64,000 nt of DNA from Terriglobus sp. RCC_193 (GTDB lineage Bacteria > Acidobacteriota > Terriglobia > Terriglobales > Acidobacteriaceae), in assembly GCF_041355105.1 (NCBI RefSeq), contig NZ_JBFUPK010000001.1, positions 372,001 through 436,000 on the forward strand, read 5' to 3'. The notes below the pieces were generated by a model that made no database searches, was not told where the DNA came from, and saw nothing but the letters and a program-made list of their open reading frames with translations. Position 1 is the first letter of the stretch; each line of letters begins with the position of its first letter. Made by a program: the position numbers and the translations under genes. Of the stretch, positions 52,427 through 59,051 are shown piece after piece.

Positions 52427-53407
52427 ATGCACAAAGACGCGCCTTTGCCGACGGGAAAAATGTTTGTGACAAATCTGCGTACAGCGGTGCGCCATGGATT
52501 ACTGGCCGTGTTGGTGATGCTGGCCTTTGTGCCTTGGGCTGGTGCGCAGCAGCTTGGGCACTACATCGGAGGCTTTAGCGGATTGGACAATGGCACGTCC
52601 GCTCCTCCGGGATTCTATGCTGCAGAATTTGGCCTGGTGGAACCAGTGAGCAGTATCAAGGGGCCGAATGGAAGAACCGTGTTGCAGCCGGACATCAACG
52701 TAGGCGGTGCCATTACAGCATTCAGCTACATCTCTCAGAAAAAAATCCTGGGAGGTGAATACGGCATGGCGTTCATGGTTCCGGTATTGAACACGAGGTT
52801 CAATTCAAACTTATTCAACAAATCAGCGCAGTCGGCCGGTATCTCCGACATTATGTTTGAGCCAGTAAATCTTGGATGGGCGAAGGGAGCCGCGAACTAC
52901 ACGCTGAACTATGCCTTTTATGCCCCCACAGGCGACTTCGATCCAAGCTCTCCACTGAATACCGGATTAGGCTTTTGGGAGCACCAGGTTTCGGGGGGCA
53001 TGTCGCTCAGTCTGGACAAGAAGAAGCTCTGGAACGCGTCCGCGCTGACCGTATGGGAATTCAATCATTCGAAACTGGGCGAAGATCTAAAGCCCGGACC
53101 GATCTTCACGGGCGAATATAGCCTGGGTCGCCGCTTCTTCAAATATCAGATGAACGCAGGATTGGTAGGCTTTGCTTCACATAAGTTATCGACCGACACA
53201 GGATCGGCAGTGAGCCCCCTGACGAAGGGATATCTTGATCGCGGTTTCGGCGCTGGCGGTGAATGGAAGTACACCGATATCAAACATCATCTGGCTTATG
53301 ATGTCCGCTTTGAGCAGCAGTATGGTGTGCAGTTGCGCACATCGGGACAGGTTGTTGTTTTCAGTATCACGTATCTCAAGCTGACTCCCCCGAAGCCTTC
53401 CAAGTAG
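52427..53407 (+). CDS. SphA/MetA-pathway-type outer-membrane transporter protein
   Basis: A 326-residue probable outer-membrane beta-barrel of the family annotated as transporter/phenol MetA degradation pathway (SphA-like). The signal region is LRTAVRHGLLAVLVMLAFVPWAGAQ. Strands follow in alternating pattern: GFYAAEFGLVEPVSSIKG, KKILGGEYGMAFMVPVLNT, GAANYTLNYAFYAPTGDFDPSSPLNTGLGFWEHQVSGGMS (a family hallmark) and KYTDIKHHLAYDVRFEQQYGVQ. AGGAGG lies 4 nt before the chosen ATG; a second ATG at about 52460 is possible. It diverges from the fucosidase gene. Substrate not known. Confidence 0.75.
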   Translation: MHKDAPLPTGKMFVTNLRTAVRHGLLAVLVMLAFVPWAGAQQLGHYIGGFSGLDNGTSAPPGFYAAEFGLVEPVSSIKGPNGRTVLQPDINVGGAITAFSYISQKKILGGEYGMAFMVPVLNTRFNSNLFNKSAQSAGISDIMFEPVNLGWAKGAANYTLNYAFYAPTGDFDPSSPLNTGLGFWEHQVSGGMSLSLDKKKLWNASALTVWEFNHSKLGEDLKPGPIFTGEYSLGRRFFKYQMNAGLVGFASHKLSTDTGSAVSPLTKGYLDRGFGAGGEWKYTDIKHHLAYDVRFEQQYGVQLRTSGQVVVFSITYLKLTPPKPSK

Positions 53408-53435
53408 TCCATCACAACGATTCTTTATTCGGATT

Positions 53436-53473
53436 CGCCTCCTGCGCTTGTTGGCCACGCAGGAGGCGGTTTT
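53436..53473 (+). terminator. intrinsic terminator after the SphA-like gene
   Basis: Perfect 11-bp stem CGCCTCCTGCG / CGCAGGAGGCG (53436-53446 and 53458-53468) with an 11-nt loop, followed by GTTTTGG. Confidence 0.75.
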
Positions 53474-53553
53474 GGCTTTACATCAGATAAAGTCGCCGTT
53501 CTCGCAACGCGATAGAGTCGTACATGCATCCACTTTGTGGACGGGAGTGGGAA

Positions 53554-54084
53554 GTGAAGTTGTTGGTTTTGGTTGCGTTGGGAATGGTTACGCTGGCTCA
53601 TGCACAGCAGCAGACGGGAGCTTCCGGCGGTATTGCCGTGCCTCCGGTGCCGCAATCCTCTTCTGCTATTTCCACTCCGGACAGCGCCGCATCTGATTCG
53701 CATTCCTTCCGCATCCATCTGCTGGATGGCCGCAATGGCAGTCCCGTCGCGGGGGGACATGTGAAGCTGTGGTACGACGAACCATCCGGCAACGGCTACA
53801 TCCTGGCAACGAACGGGCATGGCGTTGCTCTGATGCCTGCTCCGGTTGGGCAGCCTGTGCGCATTCTTGTGCGTACCGATGGTGCAGTGGATTGTCGTCA
53901 CTCGGCGCGTTATGGGCCGCCGCTTGGCTACAACCTGGCGGACATCGCGAAAAAGGGGACAGCTGCAGAAAATACCTGTGGCAATGTTGCCGTGCACGTA
54001 ACCCCCGGAGAGCTGATTTTGTTTGTCCGGCCAGAGCGGTGGTACGAAAAGCTGAATCAGAATCCGCCTGTGAATGTGCCCTGA
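53554..54084 (+). CDS. secreted hypothetical protein
   Basis: A 176-residue exported protein of unknown family. The GTG start, after GGGAG at 6 nt, gives MKLLVLVALGMVTLAHAQ, a good signal peptide; the ATG ten codons upstream would put charged residues ahead of it. A Ser/Pro-rich linker leads to a probable beta-sandwich (SFRIHLLDGRNGSPVAGGHVKLWYDEP, GVALMPAPVGQPVRILVRTD) reminiscent of a carboxypeptidase-regulatory-like fold. Two cysteines (VDCRHS and ENTCGN) could form a disulfide. The C-terminus is RPERWYEKLNQNPPVNVP. Confidence 0.65.
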   Translation: MKLLVLVALGMVTLAHAQQQTGASGGIAVPPVPQSSSAISTPDSAASDSHSFRIHLLDGRNGSPVAGGHVKLWYDEPSGNGYILATNGHGVALMPAPVGQPVRILVRTDGAVDCRHSARYGPPLGYNLADIAKKGTAAENTCGNVAVHVTPGELILFVRPERWYEKLNQNPPVNVP

Positions 54085-54582
54085 GCGGACGGCTTCTGGG
54101 CTGCGTGCAGGAGACCAGATGAATCGGCTACGTCGAAGCAATGACGGATCTGTTCCATCCGAAATGGTTTGGATACCAAACTAATTTCTTTCGGAAGCGA
54201 CGTTCGAGCTGGAGTCGTAGATGGGATCGTGGAGTCTCTTGCGAGTTTATCCGCATTGATTTTTCGCAGTGAAATCAATCACATGCGTTTATCCCCGGCC
54301 CGGAGAAACAGGGATGAAACGTATACCGGGAGGCGTACTTCGCTGCGGAACATTGCGCCATTTTGTAAGGAAAGTGAACTTCCCAGAAAATTTTTTAGAA
54401 AACACTCTCCACGAATCGCCTGATTCACGCTATTGTGATTACACATCGACATACAAATAAGCCGTCCTGTGTGTCGGAGTCCGCTTCAAACACAGGTTTT
54501 CTTTGCAGACGCAGAGCCGCGTTGGCCTCGCCAGCGTGTACCTCCGATTCGTACACCGCAGTTCACTCTGAGGAGAGTCGTA
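54085..54582. other. 498 bp intergenic region with an AT-rich palindrome
   Basis: No gene is supported. The central part (about 54160-54470) is lower in GC than its surroundings. It contains the palindrome ATTGATTT / AAATCAAT (54255-54262 and 54272-54279, 9-nt spacer), which could be an operator or part of a promoter for the downstream Tat aminotransferase gene. Confidence 0.45.
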
Positions 54583-55845
54583 ATGGATTTGAAGAACTTC
54601 GCTTCCGCCCAGCAGTACTTTTCCCGTCGTTCGTTCGTACGTAACGCGGGTATCGCATCGGCTGCAGCTGCAGCGATGCCGTCGTTTGCAAAGGCCATGG
54701 GCCAGCAGGCAGCAGCACAGGCTCCGGTAGATGGCATGAACGGCCGTCAGCGTGGCGGCATGCGCATGCCTATGGCAGCTGACACCGTCATTATTTCCTC
54801 GAACGAAAATCCGCTTGGACCGGCTCCCGTCGCGCTGGAAGCGATCAGCTCTGCTGCCAAAAAGGGTGGCCGTTATGACCGCGAATACTCGTCTGCAATG
54901 ACGAAGGCCATCAGCGATCAGTTCCAGCTCAAGCCGGGCTATGTCCGCATCTACCCGGGTTCGGGTGGTCCGCTGGATCTCGCTCTCTATTCGAACATTG
55001 GACCTGATAAGCCGCTCGTTGTGGGCGATCCTTCCTATGAGCAGGGCTTCCGCGCTGCGGCGACTTGTAAAGCCAAATGTCATATGATCCCGCTCGACAA
55101 GACGACCTACAAATATGACGTAAAAGCTATGTTGGCAGCCGACCCCAAGCCTGGCGCCTACTACATCGTGAACCCCAACAATCCCACCGGCACCATCACT
55201 CCGAAGGAAGACATCGCCTGGCTGCTAAAGAACAAGCCTGCGGGTTCCGTCGTGATCGTGGATGAGGCTTACCACCACTTCTCCAATCAGGATTCAGTTC
55301 TGGATCTGGTCGCTCAGGATCAGGACATCATCGTGCTGCGCACGTTCTCCAAGATCTACGGCATGGCGGGTGTCCGCGCCGGCTTTGCCTTCGGTCGTCC
55401 CGACCTGCTGGCACGGTTCGAGAACGTCTCGGTGAACAACCGCCAGATCGGTTCCATCTCGTTGACTTCGGCTGCTGCCGCTGCCGCCAGCCTGACCGAT
55501 CCGAACCTGGTGCCGCTGCGCCGGAAGATCAACATGGACACACTGCAGGACACGTTGGCCTTCCTGGACAAGAACGGTTACAAGTACGTTCCGGGAGCAC
55601 AGGCCAATATGTTTATGGTGGACGTGAAGCGTCCGGGTATGGAAGTGCAGAAGATGATGATGACGGAGAAGGTGGCGATCGGTCGCGTATGGCCCGTAAT
55701 GCCAACTTATGTTCGCGTCACTGTCGGCACGCCGGACGAGATGAAGAAGTTCCAGGTGGCGTTCCACAAGGTGATGAATGAGCCCACTGTTGCACACGCC
55801 ATGCTGCATGAGTACGACATTCCGCACGAGCTTGATCGTGCGTAA
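54583..55845 (+). CDS. Tat-exported histidinol-phosphate aminotransferase-like PLP enzyme
   Basis: A 420-residue class I/II aminotransferase of the HisC-like group with a twin-arginine signal: YFSRRSFVRNAGIASAAAAAMPSFAKAMG. After a short Met/Gly/Gln-rich spacer the enzyme fold starts at IISSNENPLGPAPVALEAI. Key residues are YYIVNPNNPTGTIT, VVIVDEAYHHF and the cofactor Lys in LRTFSKIYGMAGVRAGFAFG. The C-terminal RVTVGTPDEMKKFQVAF is HisC-like. GAGGAGAG precedes the ATG. No his genes are near, and the export signal argues against a role in histidine synthesis. The real substrate is likely a periplasmic amine or phospho-ester; unknown. Confidence 0.87.
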   Translation: MDLKNFASAQQYFSRRSFVRNAGIASAAAAAMPSFAKAMGQQAAAQAPVDGMNGRQRGGMRMPMAADTVIISSNENPLGPAPVALEAISSAAKKGGRYDREYSSAMTKAISDQFQLKPGYVRIYPGSGGPLDLALYSNIGPDKPLVVGDPSYEQGFRAAATCKAKCHMIPLDKTTYKYDVKAMLAADPKPGAYYIVNPNNPTGTITPKEDIAWLLKNKPAGSVVIVDEAYHHFSNQDSVLDLVAQDQDIIVLRTFSKIYGMAGVRAGFAFGRPDLLARFENVSVNNRQIGSISLTSAAAAAASLTDPNLVPLRRKINMDTLQDTLAFLDKNGYKYVPGAQANMFMVDVKRPGMEVQKMMMTEKVAIGRVWPVMPTYVRVTVGTPDEMKKFQVAFHKVMNEPTVAHAMLHEYDIPHELDRA

Positions 55846-55867
55846 CCCTGCTACCAGCAGGTGATGA

Positions 55868-55907
55868 AAGAGGCCTCGGCGATTGCAGCGCCGAGGCCTC
55901 TTCTTTT
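55868..55907 (+). terminator. intrinsic terminator after the Tat aminotransferase gene
   Basis: Perfect 12-bp stem GAGGCCTCGGCG / CGCCGAGGCCTC (55870-55881 and 55889-55900), 7-nt loop, followed by TTCTTTT. Confidence 0.88.
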
Positions 55908-55924
55908 GCGCGTTTCAGGCAGGA

Positions 55925-55953
55925 ACAAGGGCCACCCGGTAGGTGGCCCTTGT
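55925..55953 (-). terminator. terminator hairpin of the lipoprotein gene
   Basis: Perfect 11-bp stem CAAGGGCCACC / GGTGGCCCTTG with a 5-nt loop. It lies about 50 bp after the minus-strand stop at 56001 and separates the two convergent genes together with the preceding hairpin. No T-tract, so a rho-independent role is uncertain. Confidence 0.6.
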
Positions 55954-56000
55954 GATTGGGGGGAGGGTTGTGGGCGTTGCCGCCGTGTCAAGTGGGTGTG

Positions 56001-56852
56001 TCAGCGCACCTTGATGGAGGAGCGGAGGGTAAAGCTGACGGTGCTTTCTGCGGGAATGGTGACGTCGCGGCTGCCTGTATAGGCTCCGGCGGCTGTACCA
56101 GCACCTGCACCAGCCAGACCGCCGATGAGGGCGCCTTTACCACCACCTGCGAGACCGCCGATGAGAGCACCTGCACCTGCACCGCCACCGATGAAGCCGG
56201 CGGAGCGCTTGCCGCGACCCTTAGCTACTGCAACGTATTCGCTGCTCTGTACGCTGTGGCTTCCAATGGCTGTCAGAGCAATGCCGAGGTTTCCCTCGCC
56301 CTTGATGCGGCCACGGCCCTTGGCGCTGGTGATCTCGCCCTTGACCTCAGTGCCGCGCGGGAAAGCTGTCACACCCTTGACGACGATAGCGTTGTTGAGG
56401 GAGCCGGTGAACGGCGTTCCTACGCCGCCGCTATGTTCCGCCGAAAGGGACTCGTTGGTGCGGATGGTCACGGTGATGCCGGCAGGGACTACGAGCGGTG
56501 CTGGCTCCGGCGGGGGGGCAGGAGCGACAGGTGTGGCAGCTACCGGGGCTGCGGGAATGGCAGGCACCGGCGCGGGAGCCGGCGCAGGTGTATTTGCCGC
56601 AGGGGCTGGTGTTCCGGTTGTCGGGTTCACTGGTGTTCCGGTTGCGGGGGAGATGGGAGCGCTGCCGTTACCTACGGCGATGACGGTGGAACCGATGGGC
56701 AAAGGCTGGCCAGCGGCAATAACCTGTGTGGTGCCGTCGGGCATGCGGACGGTGGTTGCGCCAGTGGCACTGGCATCGTTCTTATGGCAGCCTGCAAGCA
56801 GGCCGATGGAAAGTGTGGCGCAGAGTGCAAGGGAACGGACAGATGCTCGCAT
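56001..56852 (-). CDS. lipoprotein with glycine-zipper C-terminus
   Basis: A 283-residue predicted lipoprotein. The signal and lipobox are RSLALCATLSIGLLAGCHKN. A Pro/Ala-rich linker (about residues 70-130; GTPAPAANTPAPAPAPVPAIP) follows. A conserved beta-rich domain comes next (ITVTIRTNESLSAEHSG, GTEVKGEITSAKGRGRIKGEGNLGIALTAIG), then glycine-zipper repeats (FIGGGAGAGALIGGLAGGGKGALIGGLAGAGAGTAAGAYTGS) that could insert in or line the membrane, and finally VTIPAESTVSFTLRSSIKVR. AGGAGG lies 9 nt upstream of the ATG used, and the longer open frame is rejected. Role unknown, perhaps envelope stress. Confidence 0.75.
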   Translation of the reverse strand: MRASVRSLALCATLSIGLLAGCHKNDASATGATTVRMPDGTTQVIAAGQPLPIGSTVIAVGNGSAPISPATGTPVNPTTGTPAPAANTPAPAPAPVPAIPAAPVAATPVAPAPPPEPAPLVVPAGITVTIRTNESLSAEHSGGVGTPFTGSLNNAIVVKGVTAFPRGTEVKGEITSAKGRGRIKGEGNLGIALTAIGSHSVQSSEYVAVAKGRGKRSAGFIGGGAGAGALIGGLAGGGKGALIGGLAGAGAGTAAGAYTGSRDVTIPAESTVSFTLRSSIKVR

Positions 56853-57098
56853 CTGGAAGGACCTCCTGAAGCAACCGCTTCGTGCTGGGGGATAGCGCGG
56901 TGTCATTACCGTGAGATGCAATCTGGCAGCTTGTGTCGCCTCCGTGGTGCAGTATTTCCGGTGCGTGGAGACAGCCTGTTCGTTCTCCCGGCATTGCAGA
57001 TAGGTACAACGGAAGTTGGCTCTTACGGGCAGAAACACGAATGCCGCGAACCATAGGTTTCGCGGCATCAGTTTCCTGGTATGAGTAGCGAAGTAGAG

Positions 57099-57251
57099 TT
57101 AGATCTTGGCTTCGCGGTAGGGAACATGCTTACGCACGACCGGATCGTACTTCTTGAACTCCAGCTTTGCGCTGGTGGTCTTGGGGTTCTTGCTGGTGGT
57201 GTAGAAGTGACCGGTGCCAGCGGAGGAGACGAGCTTGATGAGGGTACGCAT
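57099..57251 (-). CDS. rpmG: 50S ribosomal protein L33 (bL33)
   Basis: A 50-residue protein: [50 protein letters not shown]. This is a non-zinc (Cys-lacking) bL33, matching the E. coli-like pattern without the CxxC pairs of the zinc form. Nine bases separate it from rpmB on the same strand, the usual rpmB-rpmG pairing. It was too short for an automated open-frame cut-off and was read by hand. Confidence 0.97.
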   Translation of the reverse strand: MRTLIKLVSSAGTGHFYTTSKNPKTTSAKLEFKKYDPVVRKHVPYREAKI

Positions 57252-57260
57252 GTCTGTGTG

Positions 57261-57482
57261 TTATCCCTTCGCCTGGAGCAGAGCGGCGTCAGCGCCGATC
57301 TTGTTGATGATGCGCAGACCGCGGGCGGACACGCGCATACGCACGAACTTCTTCTCGGAGGGAACCCAGATGCGCTTCCACTGTAGGTTCGGCTCCCAGC
57401 GACGCCGCGTCTTGTTGTTCGCGTGCGACACTTTATTTCCACTCATCGGGCGCTTGCCGGTGATGGGGCATACCTTTGCCAT
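57261..57482 (-). CDS. rpmB: 50S ribosomal protein L28 (bL28)
   Basis: A 73-residue protein: [60 protein letters not shown]. Only one Cys (VCPI) remains at the N-terminus, so it is the zinc-free or partly degraded-ribbon form. It precedes rpmG by 9 bp. Its upstream region is the hairpin- and repeat-rich gap described separately. Confidence 0.96.
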   Translation of the reverse strand: MAKVCPITGKRPMSGNKVSHANNKTRRRWEPNLQWKRIWVPSEKKFVRMRVSARGLRIINKIGADAALLQAKG

Positions 57483-57642
57483 GACGATCTCCTGATGCCG
57501 GGTCCGATGTTTCAGACCAACCCTACGATTATGTCAGATTTTGCCCTGAAATGCACAGAATTTTGCGATGAAATCTGTGGGATTTGCCGGGTACGGTGGT
57601 ACACCCTCCCCTTCCCCTGTTTTCTAAAATCCTCTTTTGATT

Positions 57643-57828
57643 GGGGTTAGGGTTTTAGTGACTGTAAAATCGTCTGTCTGTTGGGGTTAGGGGCAAAATC
57701 TTCTTTCTAAAAGGGTTAGGGCCGCGCTCTTGCGCGGCCCTTTTCTCTCTGGTTCTATTTTAGTGGTTTGGGGAAATAACCTGCCAGCTCTATTTGTTTT
57801 GGTTTGTTGGAGTTGGGTGGGTTAGGGG
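57643..57828. repeat. four GGGTTAGGG motifs, three within imperfect AAAATC..GGGTTAGGG repeats
   Basis: Copies: GGGGTTAGGG at 57643, GGGGTTAGGGG at 57683, GGGTTAGGG at 57713 and GGGTTAGGGG at 57819. The first three are each preceded by AAAATC-x-TCT. Spacing between motif starts is 40, 30 and about 106 bp. No ORF covers them. Confidence 0.75.
57719..57744 (+). terminator. plus-strand intrinsic terminator with no upstream plus-strand gene
   Basis: Perfect 9-bp stem GGGCCGCGC / GCGCGGCCC with a TCTT loop, followed by TTTTCTCTCT on the plus strand. The nearest genes (rpmB, rpmG) are on the opposite strand, so this would end a short plus-strand RNA of unknown nature. Confidence 0.7.
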
Positions 57829-57951
57829 CTTGACAGGGTTCTTGATGGCTTTGGCTTGGTGCCAGCCATGATCTTCTGAGGGCGCGCGGGATTTGCTTCA
57901 TACTCCTGTTTGTCTTTTTGGCCGCGCGGTTTTCTTGGTTTGGGTTTTTAT

Positions 57952-58068
57952 GGCACGGCTGAAGCCGTGCCCCTTCAAAGAAGACGCGCTTTGCGCGTTG
58001 GATCGCTCCTTTGGAGCGATGGAGAGCGGCTTTTGCCGCTCTGCCCAGGTTAGCTTCGCGAACCTGGG
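57952..58068. repeat. array of five consecutive perfect-stem hairpins
   Basis: Stems: GGCACGGC-TGAA-GCCGTGCC (57952-57971); ACGCGC-TTT-GCGCGT (57984-57998); ATCGCTCC-TTT-GGAGCGAT (58002-58020); AGAGCGGC-TTTT-GCCGCTCT (58023-58042); CCCAGGTT-x9-AACCTGGG (58044-58068). They lie 1-12 bp apart in the 3' region of the ZIP gene. The first hairpin recurs at 58971. Confidence 0.85.
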
Positions 58069-58105
58069 GCACCCGGTTGGTTTCGATTTTGCGAGTGGAT
58101 TTGGG

Positions 58106-58888
58106 TCAGGCGCCGGGGAGGCGGAGGATGAGGGCTACGAGGGTGGCTCCGGCGAGCATGCTTAGGAGCTGCAGGAGGACGCCGCCCAGGCTGGCTTTGC
58201 TGGCAAGTTCCGGCATGAGGTTGACCAGGGCGATGTAGACGAAGCTGGCGGCGCTGATGGGGAGTAACCAATCTGTTGCGGAGACAGCTCCTCCGACGGA
58301 TAGGTGGCCTGCGATGAGGACGAGCGCGACGCCGAGGAGTGCCGCGAGGCCCACGAGCGTGATGAGGCGGATGGCGCGTGCGCGGCCCACTTTGAGGTGG
58401 GTGAGCAGGGCGTAGTCGCCCATGCGATGCGGGACTTCATGCAACGTGATGGCGACGGCGGTGAGCCAACCGATGCGACGGCCGGTGTGGAAGGCGGCGG
58501 CGACGGCGACGCCGTCGACAAAACTGTGCAATGTGCCACCAAAGATGAGTGCGAGTGGGCGCGCGCCGTGGTGATGATGCGGGCCGCAGTCCGATTCGCC
58601 TGCGGCGGGTGTTTCTACAGGATGGCCGGTGATGGTGGCGAAGATGCGCTCGAAGCAGAACATGAAGAAGAGCGTGGCGACGAAGACGAGCCACAGGGTG
58701 GGCGTATTGCCCAGGGCATCCACGGAATCGGGAAGGATATGGAGGAGTGCGGTGGCGAGGAGGACGCCGACGGCAAGCGAGACGAGATAAGGCAGGCCGC
58801 GGTCAAGCAGACGATGGCGTGCGCTGAGCCACAGGGCTGCCGCGATGGCGAGAACCTGAATGGCTGCGACTGCGATGGCTGCTTCCAA
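58106..58888 (-). CDS. ZIP family metal transporter
   Basis: A 260-residue membrane protein with eight hydrophobic helices, predicted to import zinc or another divalent metal. Conserved transport-helix motifs are GTLHSFVDGVAVAAAF in helix 4 and AITLHEVPHRMGDYALL in helix 5, where HEIPQExGD is common; the usual Gln-Glu pair is replaced by His-Arg here, unusual at a metal site. The loop contains a His cluster (DCGPHHHHGARPL). It is a single gene on the minus strand, flanked on both sides by the same palindromic repeat. No metal-responsive regulator lies beside it. Confidence 0.85.
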   Translation of the reverse strand: MEAAIAVAAIQVLAIAAALWLSARHRLLDRGLPYLVSLAVGVLLATALLHILPDSVDALGNTPTLWLVFVATLFFMFCFERIFATITGHPVETPAAGESDCGPHHHHGARPLALIFGGTLHSFVDGVAVAAAFHTGRRIGWLTAVAITLHEVPHRMGDYALLTHLKVGRARAIRLITLVGLAALLGVALVLIAGHLSVGGAVSATDWLLPISAASFVYIALVNLMPELASKASLGGVLLQLLSMLAGATLVALILRLPGA

Positions 58889-58970
58889 ACGTGTTTCCTT
58901 TCGTGCTTTGGGCCGGGGCTAACCAGATTTACCTCAGGGGTTAAAGCCGCTGGCCACCGTTGCTGTTTGC

Positions 58971-58990
58971 GGCACGGCTGAAGCCGTGCC
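58971..58990. repeat. second copy of the GGCACGGC-TGAA-GCCGTGCC hairpin
   Basis: Identical 20-bp palindrome, same orientation as the copy at 57952-57971, also followed by C. The two flank the ZIP gene about 1 kb apart. Confidence 0.85.
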
Positions 58991-59051
58991 CTTACGATTC
59001 GTGGCAAAACAATGCCATATCGTTACGAACGAATGTGTTGCCCTTTCGGTT

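Larger units (their letters stand above)
57483..58105. other. 622 bp repeat-rich intergenic region
   Basis: No coding sequence is supported between rpmB and the ZIP gene. Contents: GGGTTAGGG motifs in three imperfect repeats plus a fourth copy further on; a plus-strand intrinsic terminator (57719-57744) that no annotated gene uses; a GT-rich stretch at about 57770-57950; and the five-hairpin array. The rpmB promoter should lie in the first 70 bp on the minus strand, but no consensus stands out. Confidence 0.6.

Noticed and set aside
57643-57828. GGGTTAGGG repeats as a CRISPR array
   Set aside because: Repeats are short and imperfect, spacing is uneven and there are no cas genes.
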